Source: Diadophis punctatus similis (lineage: Eukaryota > Chordata > Lepidosauria > Squamata > Dipsadidae). From it: DNA of 64,000 nucleotides. The notes beneath the pieces are model-generated. The model was not told where the DNA came from, made no database searches, and saw nothing but the letters and a program-made list of their open reading frames with translations. Shown one piece after another: positions 11,564-21,885 of this stretch. Location of the stretch: contig JALIGW010000003.1 in assembly GCA_023053685.1 (NCBI GenBank), positions 49,805,996 to 49,869,995 of the forward strand, written 5' to 3'. The stretch's first letter is position 1. Every line of letters begins with the position of its first letter. The translations under genes and the position numbers were made by a program.

Positions 11564-12700
11564 CTATGGGCGGGTACTGCTCTGGTCCTGAGTCCCCGCT
11601 TCCTCATGCACTCGCTGCAGGACACGCCTGCCGAAGGCCGCCTCAGCAGAGGCATAAGCGTCCAGTATATAGTGGCGGATGAACGGCAATGGGGACGTCT
11701 GTGTCACCACCCAACAAATTTCTTCTACAGAAGCCTGTGTAACCCAGGCTGCCATTGTGCCGCACTCCTAGTTGAGTGCGCCATAATCCCTCAAGGCACC
11801 GGGAGAGTACATACATGCCCGTAACCAACGACCCATCGTGGAAGGCATCACCCTGTGGCCTAGAGTTGACGGCTGAAAGGAGACGAACAGGGACTTAGTC
11901 TTCCTGATGGGAGCGGTCCTTGTGTTGTAAATGCGGAGGACCTCCTAACATCCAGGGTATGCCATGTCTGCTCCAAGGCGTGCCAAGGCCTTGAACAGAA
12001 ATCAGGAAAGATCAACTCCTGTGCTCGGTGAAACAAGGAATTAACCTTTGGAAGAAAGGCAGGGTCCAAACGCAGAACCACTCTGTTCGGATGAAAAACA
12101 AAGGTCCTTTCTCACCGATAATACGGCCAACTCTGATATCCGCCTGGCAGATGTGATGGCCACTAGGAAAGCCACCTTACATGAGAGGAGATGTAGGCTG
12201 GCCTCTCTTAAGGGTTCAAATGGTGCCTTGGTAAGGGCCTGTAACACCCTGGTCAAATCCCAGGTGGGGTAGCGGTGCACCACTGGGGGCTTTAAATTGA
12301 AGGCACCCCTAAGGATGGCTCGCACCCTGGGATGGTAAGCGAGGGAGCCTAAGTCCCCAAACTGCAAACCCGAAGCCAAAGCTGTGCCTGGCGTCGTAAA
12401 GTGTTCAGGGATAGTCTCTTCTCCAGGCCCTGCAAAAATTCCAGTAAATCCGCTACTGAGACCAATGGGATCTATATAGCCCTTGGCACACCAGTCACTG
12501 AAATTCTTCCACATTGCACTGTAAATGCGAGTGGTAGAAGGCCGCCTGGCTGCCTGGATCGTCCAGATGACCCTATTGGAGAACTTCTCCCGTTTCAGAA
12601 CCCTCTGCTCAACCACCAAACATTCAACTGGAGCCACTGAGGCTCCGGATGGATGATGGGACCTTCTCTGAGGCAGACACTCTTCGAGGGAATCTTCCAC
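11564..12700 (-). pseudogene. DIRS A tyrosine recombinase, broken
   Basis: Recombinase of the phage-integrase type that inserts the circular DNA copy. The N-terminal 219 codons (12041-12700) contain ARRPSTTRIYSAMWKNF, a SAM-like core-binding region, and ITSARRISELAVL, whose ARRISEL holds the first catalytic arginine. After a frameshift the next part reads LFHRAQELIFPDFC (11860-12081). The HxxR box is HSTR, at 11768-11779, and after another frameshift comes a stretch with VTQASVEEIC and IRHYILDAYASAEAAFGR, carrying the tyrosine nucleophile candidate in RHY. All catalytic motifs are therefore visible but lie in different frames, so it is inactive. The homologous frame in DIRS B (17982-18482) supports the reading. 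Confidence 0.85.
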
Positions 12701-13014
12701 AGTCTGGCGATGGACAGGCCAACCAGATCAGCGAACCACGGCCAACTGGGCCAGTGGGGAGCTACCAACAGGATCCCCACCCTCTCCAACAGCACCTTCC
12801 TGATTACCCCTGGAATCAAGGGAAGAGGAGGGAAGGCATACAATAGACCCTTGGGCCACGGGCATCGTAGTGCGTCTACCCCTTCAGCCCCCGGAGATGG
12901 GAATCTTGCAAAGAACCTGGAAAGGTGAGAGTTCGACGGAGACGCTGGCAGACCTTGGTTTGACTGGGGCCCTACCACGCTGATATCACTACAGCTGAGA
13001 GGCACTGGGAACAA
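12595..13014 (-). pseudogene. DIRS A segment upstream of the recombinase
   Basis: A 139-codon frame with HLSRFFARFPSPGAEGVDAL, CPWPKGLLYAFPPLPLIP and VAPHWPSWPWFADL. The same blocks occur in DIRS B between RNase H and the recombinase (18986-19492 frame), so this is the 3' part of the pol frame. Upstream of it the element jumps to leader sequence (13015-13460), so reverse transcriptase and the RNase H core have been deleted. Confidence 0.8.
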
Positions 13015-13469
13015 TCCGAAGATGGCGCCAAAATAGCCAACCCCTCCAAGCTTCTATCCGCCATTGCGGAGAGCCAAGGGGCCGCGCCGAAGTGCCGTCT
13101 TCAAACAGCGTAGCCTCATCAATGAAGGGCTCGGCTGCGAACTCCAATGCTGTCAGGCGCCTCAGACTCCCATCTGCTGCCACGGAGATGCCAAAAAAGT
13201 CCCAGCCATTTGCTCCGATGGTGGAGCAGCCCGCTAAGGGCTCGGGCTGTGATTGCCGAAGTGGGCAGCCTCCCGAGGCTCGAATCCACTGCTGCGGGGA
13301 GCCACCACCAATCAGCTGAGAGGCGCAGCGTGCTTAAAAGACAATTTAACAGTTCTTCTCTGCTTGAAACCAGGGATTTCGTTTAGAATAGTAAAAAGCT
13401 AATTTCTCCTCAGAAGCTCTCTGGAGCTAAAATAGGAGCGTGCAACAGAGCTGAGACTGAGTTGAAAAA

Positions 13470-13567
13470 CTGGGGACCGTTACCAGGGAGGCATGTCTTC
13501 AGAATTTCAACTCAGTCAATAGAGCTACAAGACTAGAGTAACCCATCCTGGATTCTCCCGTCGATAC
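13470..13567. repeat. DIRS A right inverted terminal repeat
   Basis: From 'ggggaccgttaccaggg' to 'ctcccgtcgatac', complementary to 11229-11325. Confidence 0.88.
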
Positions 13568-13575
13568 TATGGAGA

Positions 13576-14489
13576 ATATAAACATTTTAAAATACAGATT
13601 AAAATTAGCAATAAAATAAAAATAGCAATGGCCTACAAGATGTGTTTTATAGATTTCCTGAATTATTGGGGAGGGGGGTAATTATACTAACTTTTTGCAG
13701 TGGAAGGAACATTTACTGTTTTACATTTCCATGTAGTGACAAGTTACCAGCATTTGAACCAAGTCCATTCCTTTTCTGCTCAGAATGACTTTACAGAACC
13801 AAATTATATGAGAAAATGGAAAGACAGAAAACTAATTGCCTAAGATACAGAGAAGACTGCAACTTTGACATCTTTGTTGTCATTAATATTTTTTCTACAG
13901 TACTCTTGCTCATTTTTAGCCATTTTATTTTTCAGCCCCAAAGGGGCCGATGGTGACTGAATGAAATACAACCCTCAGTTAAAATAAGAATATTTCAATT
14001 ACATCTGTCACCAGATAACAAAGTAATGATATATCATGTGATATTAAATCCATAGTAATCATATCAGTGATTTTTATAGGGTGCTAATCACATTATTACA
14101 CCTCAGTAATTAACAACAGAAGATATTGAGCTCATTGCCTTCCACTGTGTCTATGAAAAGCCTATATACTCTGTCAGGAAGGCAAGGACTAGACAATTTA
14201 CATCTGGTAACTGCCAGCCACTCAGTGGCCAGGGAAAGGAAACACAGAGAGATAAGAAAATGGTGATTGCTTTTGACATTTTTCATTCACTAGTATGAAG
14301 ACAGACTAGTCCATTGTGAAATGAAGGAAGAAAAGTAATAGATAAGAGTTTTACCACTGTTAACTGTCAGGTTGGTAAAGAACAGAGCAGGAAATAGAGA
14401 CCCACTCAGTGGACTGATTCAGTTTGGCCCTGCTTGGCAATCACATTCTTCTCTATTAAAGGCAATCACCTCCGATAATAAAATACCTA
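13576..14489. other. No feature recognised
   Basis: AT-rich sequence between DIRS A and the 5S-derived repeat. No exon, repeat or RNA signal recognised. Confidence 0.45.
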
Positions 14490-14600
14490 TAGCAAGAGGC
14501 AACATCCAGTCAACCTTGGACAAACACAAGAAAGCTAAGCAAAGTTAGCAATGGTTAGTACTTAGGTGGGAGACCACCAGGACTATAGGTTGGACTGGGA
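14490..14600 (+). mobile_element. 5S rRNA-derived repeat (SINE3-like)
   Basis: 'gaaagctaagcaaagtt' (from 14529) and 'ggttagtacttaggtggg' then 'agaccaccaggac' (14553-14584) follow the internal promoter region of vertebrate 5S rRNA (A box, intermediate element, C box) in order and spacing. The 5' quarter and the 3' end do not match 5S, so it is not a functional rRNA gene. A 5S-derived SINE head is more likely than an isolated 5S pseudogene, since it runs directly into a GGAGTA array. Confidence 0.65.
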
Positions 14601-14602
14601 AG

Positions 14603-14652
14603 CAGTAGGAGTAGGAGCAGGAGTAGGAGTAGGAGCAGGAGCAGGAAAAGGA
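14603..14652 (+). repeat. GGAGTA/GGAGCA hexamer array
   Basis: About eight units of a 6-bp repeat with two variants, directly downstream of the 5S-like segment. Confidence 0.85.
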
Positions 14653-15944
14653 GACTCTTCTGTACTGTTGTCCAGAAAATGGACTAAATTCCAGGGAGTC
14701 CATATCTTTATAGTAAACTAAAAAGCCAACTCTGTTCCACTATTGCCTGAATAAAAGGAAAGAGTTTGCACGTTTGCTGTCTGCCATTACAAAATTCACT
14801 GTTTTATAATGGGATGATGTCAGGTATATCTTTGATCAAAAAATGCCAATTTCAGTCCTCAAGAAGGCATAGCTAAATTTGCTCTGAATTACTACGAACT
14901 GTAGAAAATGCCAGGCATACATTCCACTCTCTTATTACAGTTGTTCTGGATAGAGAAGGAGATATGGAGATAGAAGCAGAGCCAATGTTCTAAATTACTA
15001 GAGTAATGGCACTGGAATTAGGAGTAAATTTCTTCGCTTCACGATATTAGCACATTGTGCACAATTGTGTTCTTCAACAATGAAGGACAAAAACGTGTTT
15101 TGTTTTTTAAAACTGAATATGAATTTCATATGAACACAGCTTCTATCAAATTTTCAAAGTTGCATTAGAATAGGATCAGCTTACACATTATCCCTTAAAT
15201 AAGATAATACGTGGGGCCCACACCTCATTTCCTACTTCACTCTTTCAGTCATGACTTGTTTTCTTGATTGCCTCAGGAAAAGAGGGAATCAATGTATAAC
15301 ACTCAATTCAGGTAACTGCCTCTCATAGCAGGAAGAATGCAACCTACAGTTTTCTTTCACCAATGCTCAGCAGGGATTTGCCTTTGATTCCTTGCTTAGA
15401 ACTCTATTCACATTGGAAGCACCAGAAATACTGAGCAATCTCTTCCTTTTCTGCAAGCAGGAAGCAGAATCTTGGAGACCAAGCTTAATGCCCTGCTTCA
15501 AAGTTTTGGTTGACTTGGTTAAACATAGAGGATAAGAAAAAAGGATCCCAACATCCAAACCTGGGTTATCGTCCATGAGAAAACATGGGATGGATTATAT
15601 TGTTTGGGAAAGCTAAATGCAGCATTCTCTAAAGGAGATGAAGCCAAGATTTTATTACTCATGATATCCGAGAGAGTGAAGAATATCTTCTAGCTGTAAC
15701 AGAGCATCAACTTATTGTATTCATGGCCTGATCAATCTAGCAGTTTCCACTCATGAGCTAATCTGAGACAGCCTCATTACCTGCCTTAAAGTTTCAGCCA
15801 TGCACTTAGCTCTTAAAAATGGGATTTCAGGAATATCTGACTGATCATTTCTCTCCTCATTTATTTCAGCTGCCCTAAACCAATTCAACTTATAAAGTTA
15901 AGAGCAGGATAATAAGTTGGAACATATTTGCAGAGCATGTGCCA
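14653..15944. other. No feature recognised
   Basis: AT-rich, no convincing exon. The minus frame at 15367-15576 (69 residues) shows no domain. Confidence 0.45.
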
Positions 15945-16887
15945 CTTGATTTCTTGCATTTTTGCATTCCATTTCAAATCAGAAGGAGCCATTGTACCAA
16001 TAGTATAGAGAAATTAAGGATGTTCTTTGTACGCCTCTTCAACCTACGTAGTCCAAAAAGACTTCAGTTCATCTAATTCTCATTCATCACAAACTTTTAA
16101 GAGCACGCTGTTGCAATTTTTGAACTTTAGACAACAGAACACTGGAAATTAGGAAGCTACTTTAATTCCAAGGAGTTCTAGAAATCAGTGAAACTATCTA
16201 TTCAGCTACAAAAAAAATATATGATTTAACCTTCCATCCTCTCTCTATTCCAAATATTTTGTAACTGATTCTTACCTTTAGCCATATGAACTAATGTGCA
16301 TTATTTTTGCTGATAAATCTGCAACTTGAGTGCTAGCTACCTGAAATATCTGAAATTAACTGACAAAGTGGAAAATCCTCTCTCTCTCAGATTTGGAATT
16401 CTGTGACATGGATTGTGCTCTTGATTTCTTGCATTTTTGCATTCCATTTCAAATCAGGAGGAGCCATTGTACCAATAGTATAGAGAAATTAAGGATGTTC
16501 TTTGTACGCCTCTTCAACCTACGTAGTCCAAAAAGACTTCAGTTCATCTAATTCTCATTCATCACAAACTTTTAAGAGCACGCTGTTGCAATTTTTGAAC
16601 TTTAGACAACAGAACACTGGAAATTAGGAAGCTACTTTAATTCCAAGGAGTTCTAGAAATCAGTGAAACTATCTATTCAGCTACAAAAAAAATATATGAT
16701 TTAACCTTCCATCCTCTCTCTATTCCAAATATTTTGTAACTGATTCTTACCTTTAGCCATATGAACTAATGTGCATTATTTTTGCTGATAAATCTGCAAC
16801 TTGAGTGCTAGCTACCTGAAATATCTGAAATTAACTGACAAAGTGGAAAATCCTCTCTCTCTCAGATTTGGAATTCTGTGACATGGA
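15945..16887. repeat. 468-bp near-perfect tandem duplication
   Basis: Copy 1 is 15945-16412 and copy 2 is 16420-16887, separated by 7 bases. Reading both through, I find one substitution (cagaagg in copy 1, caggagg in copy 2). The unit has no coding frame or repeat-family signature that I recognise. Such identity means a very recent segmental duplication or an assembly artefact. Confidence 0.95.
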
Positions 16888-17237
16888 GAGGCCATAAAAG
16901 CAAGGTAAATAACAGGAATAGCCTGAAGGTGCAACCACTCAGACATCAAGTGTTTTTTTAAATCACTAGAATACACAAAAAGATAAAACCTGATAAAATC
17001 AGCACAGTAATATATGGATAAGTCTGGGCTTATAAACAATGATTCAGCTTAAAAGTTTCTGAAACCTTTTGAATTGTCAAATATTCTGCATAATTCTGCA
17101 TAAAATGTGACCTATTTTCCTAAAACTAGTTAAAGAGAACCCAGTTAAAGAAATCAATCAAAAACATTGTTTTTTCATTGATTAAGGAAAATTCAAATGG
17201 ATTTCAAACTTTTAAGTACCACTGTATATGCATATTT
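16888..17237. other. No feature recognised
   Basis: AT-rich spacer between the tandem duplication and a LINE tail. Confidence 0.4.
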
Positions 17238-17239
17238 AT

Positions 17240-17315
<76 letters not shown>

Positions 17316-17319
17316 TTAT
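17238..17319. repeat. TTTA tetranucleotide array
   Basis: About twenty TTTA units. It is the tail (AAAT in the element's own direction) of the minus-strand LINE that follows. Confidence 0.95.
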
Positions 17320-17610
17320 TCGCACTTGTATGCCGCACACTCCACAGAGACTCTGGGCGGCTCACAACAATAAGAAATCTACATGCAAATAATAAATATA
17401 GAAAAAACATTAAAAACAATAATTATTAAAAACATTAAAAACGTTAAAAAAACAATTTAAAAACCCCATACAATTAATTCATTCATGGGACCAAGATTAC
17501 TTGATGCTATATTGAAATCATTGGCCCCCCAGGCCTGTTGACAAAGCCAGGTTTTTAGCGCTTTTCTGAAGGCTGGCAGGGTGGGAATAATGCGGATCTC
17601 CGGGGAAATA
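17320..17610 (-). mobile_element. CR1/L2-group LINE 3' end, reverse
   Basis: Plus-strand 'cttgtatgccgcacactcc' and 'ctctgggcggctcacaac' correspond to the GC-rich 3' end of the LINE family seen at 1683-2049 and 2588-3523. Further on, 'aagccaggtttttagcgc' and 'ggctggcagggtgggaat' are the reverse of the terminal coding block (FRKALKTWL-like). The copy stops abruptly near 17610, some 45 bp before DIRS B. Confidence 0.75.
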
Positions 17611-17669
17611 TTTTATTATTTTATTATTTATAACCTTAAGCAATAGTATGATAGTGACGTTGGCTTACC

Positions 17670-17800
17670 TGAATGGTCTTCTCTGTGCGCTGCGGGGAGA
17701 ATCCAAGCATGGGTTAACTTCCTTTGTTGTCATAGAGACTGAGTTAATTAATTAAACACACCCTCTCTGCTCCACCGGCTGTGATGAGTCAGTTTTCAAA
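17670..17800. repeat. DIRS B left inverted terminal repeat
   Basis: Contains 'gggttaacttcctttg', 'gactgagttaattaatt' and 'ccggctgtgatgagtcag', each found in complement at 21738-21870. The outermost bases (17655-17705) are instead complementary to the ICR. Confidence 0.85.
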
Positions 17801-17875
17801 TGAAGGTGTGTATGTCCATCCAAGTCAGAACAAAGAATCCAGAAAGCCAGCGACCCTGGACCAAGAAGCCAGGGC

Positions 17876-17962
17876 AGGTTTGGACTCTCCCCGCAGCGCA
17901 CAGAGAAGACCGTTCAGGTAAGCCAATGTCACTTCTCCTGTGCACTGCTAAGGAGAGTCCAA
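17876..17962. repeat. DIRS B internal complementary region
   Basis: First half 'cccgcagcgcacagag' to 'caggtaagccaatg' is complementary to the left end (17658-17703). Second half 'ttctcctgtgcactgc' to 'gagtccaagcatggg' is complementary to the right end (21845-21882). The switch falls at about 17928-17932. Confidence 0.85.
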
Positions 17963-17981
17963 GCATGGGATATACCCAAGG

Positions 17982-18904
17982 TTAAGTCTCGTGGGCGGGA
18001 GAAGGCCGGTCCAGGGGAGGAGAAGTGGAACAGACCCTCTGAAGAACCCACCTTCCAAAAGCCATCTCAGCCGAGGCAAACACATCCAGTTTGTAATGCT
18101 TGACAAATGGCGAAGGAGTCATCCAAGTGGCCACCTGACATATTTCTTCAATGGATGCCTGCGTGGCCCAGGCTGCTGAAGTGGCTGCGCTACGGGTGGA
18201 ATGCGCAGTTATCCTAATGGGGGCTGGCCTGGACTGCCCCTCGTAGGCCCAGGCGATGCAGGCCTTCAGCCATCTGCTGACAGTTTGGGGCATGACCTTG
18301 GAGGCCGGCTGACAGGCGACAAACAATGCCTCGGTTTTCCGGAAAGAAGCCGTCTGACGGATATAGATTCGTAGAGCCCTCCGGATATCCAACCTATGCC
18401 AGCGATGTTCCAACGGGTGTCTTGGGTTGGGACAAAAGTCTGGAAGGATCACCTCCTGGGCCCGATGGAACCAGGAATTCACTTTAGGTAGAAAGGAGGG
18501 ATCCAGACGCAGGATGACCCTATCCGGATGAAAATCCGGAGGTCATGGCACACCGAGAGCGCGGCCAATTCGGAAACCCTCCTGGCCGAGATAATGGCAA
18601 CCAAAAAGGCCGTCTTGAAGGTCAGGGACTGGAGCGAAACCGTCCTCAATGGCTCAAAGGGAGAAGATGTGAGAGCCTGCAGAACCAGCGAGAGATCTCA
18701 GGAAGGATATCTATGGACAACCTGGAGTCTCAAATTAGCGGCTCCTCTCAGAAACTCATGGATGGCGGGATGGTAGTATAGAGACCGTAGGTTGTCGAGT
18801 AGGAAAACCGTTGATATGGCCGCAACCTGTTGGCGGAGCATGTTAGGACCCAAACCCTTCTTAAACCTCACCTGCAAGAAGTCCAAAATTTGTGGAATCA
18901 ACAC
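17982..18904 (-). pseudogene. DIRS B tyrosine recombinase, broken
   Basis: The C-terminal 166 codons (17982-18482) are open: FHRAQEVILPDFC, then RITAHSTRSAATSAAW with the HxxR catalytic box as HSTR, and FVKHYKLDVFASAEMAFGR with the candidate tyrosine nucleophile in KHY. An N-terminal frame (18698-18904) reads RQQVAAISTVFLLDN and YYHPAIHEFLRGAANL, the core-binding domain. Sequence between 18482 and 18698 has frame breaks and should contain the first catalytic arginine; I cannot confirm it in one frame. Inactive as it stands. It aligns with the DIRS A recombinase. Confidence 0.85.
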
Positions 18905-18985
18905 GGACAGCGGGTCCCAATGGGACTGGGCACAAAATTGGCAATAGGCCGACCAGGTTGCGTTGTAGATGCGCGTGGTGGAGTC

Positions 18986-19670
18986 TCAACGGGAAGCCTG
19001 GATGGTGACGATTACCTCATCAGAGAATCTGTCGTCCTGAAGAAGGGCCTCCTCAAGTGCCAGATGTAGCCATTGAGGGTCTGGATGAAGAAGAGCTCCC
19101 TGGCTGAGGAAGATCCTGCCGTCGGGAATTTGCCAAGGACAAGACACCGATAATTCCACCAGATCCGCAAACCAAGGGCATTGCAACCAATGAGGAGCAA
19201 CCAGAAGCAGCTCCGCCCGCTCCTCGAGCATCTTCCGAACCACCCTCGGAATGAGAGGAAGCGGAGGAAAGATGTACAGGAGTTCCGGTGGCCAGGGACA
19301 GTGTAGGGCATTGACCCCTTCCGCCCCCTGCGCTGGGAACTGGGAGAAGAATCTCGGCAGTTGTGTGTTGTGTTGCAAACAAATCCACCACTGGTCGACC
19401 AAGCATCCCGGCCAGAGTCTCGAACAGGGCGGGGTCCAAGCGCCAGTCCGCTGTATCCATCGTGGAACGGCTGAGTCAGTCTGCCTACACATTCAAGGTA
19501 CCCGAGATGTATTCCGCTCGAAGGGATTTCACATGCAACTCTGCCCACGGACCGATCCTCTCTGCTTCTTTCATGAGGCACCTGGATCTCGTGCCTCCCT
19601 GGTAGTTGATGTGGGACCTGGTCGCCACATTGTCCATCAGGACCAGATCATGGGTCGTTCACCAGCAGCT
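18986..19670 (-). pseudogene. DIRS B RNase H end and pol C-terminus
   Basis: In shifting frames the minus strand reads DNVATRSHINYQGG, then ELHVKSLRAEYISG and a stop-interrupted ADxLSR, the usual end of a retroelement RNase H. It is followed by DPALFETLAGMLGRPVVDLFAT and the block shared with DIRS A (RFFSQFPAQGAEGVNALHCP, HWLQCPWFADL). At least two frameshifts and two stops. The catalytic reverse transcriptase domain that should precede it is missing. Confidence 0.75.
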
Positions 19671-21009
19671 TAAAATGTTGAAGAGCTAAGAACACTGCTG
19701 TAGCTGCCCTAACCGACTAAGTGGCCACCTGGTGCAACTTACGCAGCATGTTTTCGATCTTACGGTCATCAGGCTTAAAGCCCTCCGACACATCTGAGGG
19801 AAATACAGTCAAGGACACCAGACTGGCAACAGGGGGGTCCACAGATGGAAGTTGTAACAGCTCCTCCACTTCTGGCCCAAAGCCGTAGAATTGCGTTCAG
19901 TCGAAGTAGGACCAGGGGCAGCAGATGGATGATCCCAGGACCTCTTAATGGCGTCAATGAACAGTTGAGAAGTTGGGATGACATCAGATTCTTGCTCAGG
20001 CTCCGAGAACAATCCCGCAGCTGGATCAATATCCACCGGGGGGGTCCGAGGACTTAAGAGAACACACCTATGTTGGCTGTAAGTTTAGTTTTGTGTAGGA
20101 GCGTTTTAAACAGAGCCGTTTTAAAGAGGCCTGTAAAGACCGGCTGGTCAGGGATCAGACCTTCATCATCTGACAAGTCCTAATCAATGATGCTGTCCTC
20201 ACCTCTAAGAGAAGCTTCACTGATGCCAGAGGAGTGATGCGAATAAGCATCACCAATATTGAACCAAACTTCCTGTAATCGCCACCCTGAGTCCCGCAGG
20301 AGTTGGGCGGCCTATATGAAAGAACAAAATAAACAAACAAACAAATAAATAGAGCCAGATTGGCCTGCCAAGGCGGCCTCTGCTGAATGCCTATAGCAAT
20401 CCCTTGGGAGTAGGCATTGGCAATCATATCCTGCACATCCGCTGGGAGACATTGCCAGCTATCCTCCGCAGGACAGAGCCCTGCTGCAGTAGGGGTGAAT
20501 GTCGCTACCACTTGAGTGGCAGGAGGCCCTGAAGCCAAGCCACCCGGTTCCCCAGTCAATTGAGGGTCCCCTTGCACCATGCCTTGTAAGGCCATGGGCC
20601 TATCCGGTGACCAATCCCTTTCAGATGCCATTCCTGCATCCACAGGCTGAGATGCCAAGGGGGTCTGAGGAGCCACTTGAGAAAGAGAAGGCAAAGCCTG
20701 GGGAGACTGTAATAACAGAGAAGGCAACTGTTGGGGTGCCTGCTGCTGGGGCACCTCTGCTTGCTTCTGGGCCTTGGCAAACTGCTTTTCTAAGGTCCTG
20801 AGCCTCCTCTCAGCATCTTTTAATGCTGCTGCAGATGCCTGCTTCTCAGTGGTTTTGGAGGCCTTTTCCTTAGCAGCCCTATCTTTGGAAGAGGTCTGGC
20901 TTTTGGCTGTGGCTTTTTTGGGGCAAGATGGAGAGGACTCCTGGCCCTGAGCAGATTTTCCAGACATGGTGAGATCAAGGAAACCCAGTATCAGCCACTG
21001 ATATTTCAA
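19671..21009 (-). pseudogene. DIRS B gag-like gene, broken
   Basis: The 5' frame (20155-21009) starts, after a short leader, with MSGKSAQGQESS and a lysine-rich stretch, then a predicted coiled coil (about residues 55-95, with ALKDAERRLRTLEKQFAKAQ) followed by a glutamine/proline-rich linker. The frame ends in inserted LINE tail sequence. Downstream in other frames are PDQPVFTGLFKTALFKT and PTSQLFIDAIKRSWDHPSAA (19809-20036), typical of the C-terminal half of DIRS gag as I know it, and finally KPDDRKIENMLRKLHQV near 19740. Structural nucleic-acid-binding protein by family. Not functional because of the insertion and frameshifts. Confidence 0.75.
20270..20352 (+). mobile_element. LINE 3' tail inserted in DIRS B gag
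   Basis: 'cgccaccctgagtcccg' and 'gttgggcggcctatatg' followed by AAAC and AAAT units is the 3' terminus of the CR1/L2-group LINE seen at 1683-2049, here on the plus strand inside the minus-strand gag. Only about 80 bp were copied. It postdates DIRS B. Confidence 0.75.
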
Positions 21010-21737
21010 GGACTAAACCCCTAGGTGGGGAGGAGTAGTGCCATGAGGCAGGGACTCCTATCAGAAAGCTGGGTAAGTATATGAGCAATGCTGTCCCCAG
21101 ATCCCTGGAAACAGCACTCACCCAAGGCAATCAGTAGGCAAAGCGGTAAGTGGCTGGAACAAGTAAGCACAATATCAGCAGCTAGCAAAGATCAACTCTC
21201 CAAATCGAAAATGCTAACAAAATGGCAGATGGCAGCTGCGCAGGAGAATTTACCTCCCAAAATGGCCACCGGCACTAAAAGGAGTCAAAACCTGCAAGAA
21301 CGGCCAAACAAAATGGCCTCTGGGAGGAAATCTGCCCGGCAACAAGCAGATCGCACAGGGAAAAGATGAAAATTGGCTCTGATGCAATTAAAAATGGCCA
21401 CGGCCAGCCACAGAGCCGAAGCGAGCCGAGCCTCACCGCACTGATCGTTCCGTTTTAAAGTGGAAACGCCGATCCTCCAGAAAGCACAAAGCTTGTTCAC
21501 CAGAAAGCCAGGAAAATGGAGAGGATTTCCCTCTGCCTACTGCCGCTCCGCTAGAGTTTAGCCCCTTGAGACAGGGACTGCTTCAGCTGATAGGCGGTGG
21601 CAGTTCTCGCTAGCGTACCGGCTAACCTGCACACACACCGGCAGCAAATTCTAACGTCTTTTAAAAATCAGAAGAGTCCAAGCATGAACTTCAGCATTGC
21701 AAGGTATCAGAGCTCCGAAAAACATGTCCCTCTTTGC
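21010..21737 (-). other. DIRS B leader region
   Basis: Between gag and the 5' inverted repeat. It contains several 'aaaatggc' motifs (21223, 21261, 21310, 21390 areas), and the DIRS A leader also has a 'gatggcgcc' segment. No frame of interest. Probably holds the element's promoter, which I cannot locate. Confidence 0.5.
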
Positions 21738-21870
21738 ACCGACTGTGTTTGAAAACTGACTCATCACAGCCGGTGGAGCAGAGAGGGTGTGTTTAATTAA
21801 TTAATTAATTAACTCAGTCCCCATGGCAACCGAGGAAGTTAACCCAGGCTTGGACTCTCCTTAGCAGAGC
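21738..21870. repeat. DIRS B right inverted terminal repeat
   Basis: Carries 'gactcatcacagccgg', 'gggtgtgtttaattaatt' and 'gaggaagttaaccc', complementary to the left repeat. The TTAA tract is longer here (about four ATTA units against two), a length difference within an otherwise matched pair. Confidence 0.85.
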
Positions 21871-21885
21871 ACAGGAGAATTTATT

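Larger units (their letters stand above)
11192..13575 (-). mobile_element. DIRS retrotransposon A, internally deleted
   Basis: A 2.4-kb element on the minus strand. DIRS elements encode gag, reverse transcriptase/RNase H and a tyrosine recombinase and carry inverted terminal repeats plus an internal complementary region (ICR) used to form a circular intermediate. Here the inverted repeats (11229-11325 and 13470-13567) match over ~92 bp, and the ICR (11451-11545) is complementary to both outer ends. Only the recombinase and the segment just before it remain; gag, reverse transcriptase and most of RNase H are gone. No target duplication is visible, as expected for recombinase-mediated integration. 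Element size is about 40% of a usual 5-6 kb DIRS. Confidence 0.88.
17655..21885 (-). mobile_element. DIRS retrotransposon B, missing RT
   Basis: A 4.2-kb element on the minus strand, order 5' to 3': inverted repeat, leader, gag, RNase H, recombinase, ICR, inverted repeat. Terminal repeats (17670-17800 and 21738-21870) share 'ccggctgtgatgagtcag' and its complement plus the tract 'ttaattaatt'. The ICR at 17876-17962 joins sequences complementary to both ends. Reverse transcriptase is absent: gag is followed directly by the end of RNase H near 19670. A LINE tail has inserted into gag. It is a different DIRS family from A: terminal repeats are unrelated in sequence but coding segments align. Confidence 0.88.

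Noticed and set aside
14490..14600. Functional 5S rRNA gene
   Set aside because: Only the internal promoter region matches; both ends are unlike 5S and no T-run terminator follows at the right place.
17178..17429. 83-residue frame with repeated LFIYLFIYL, looking like a membrane protein
   Set aside because: It is a translation of the TTTA array.
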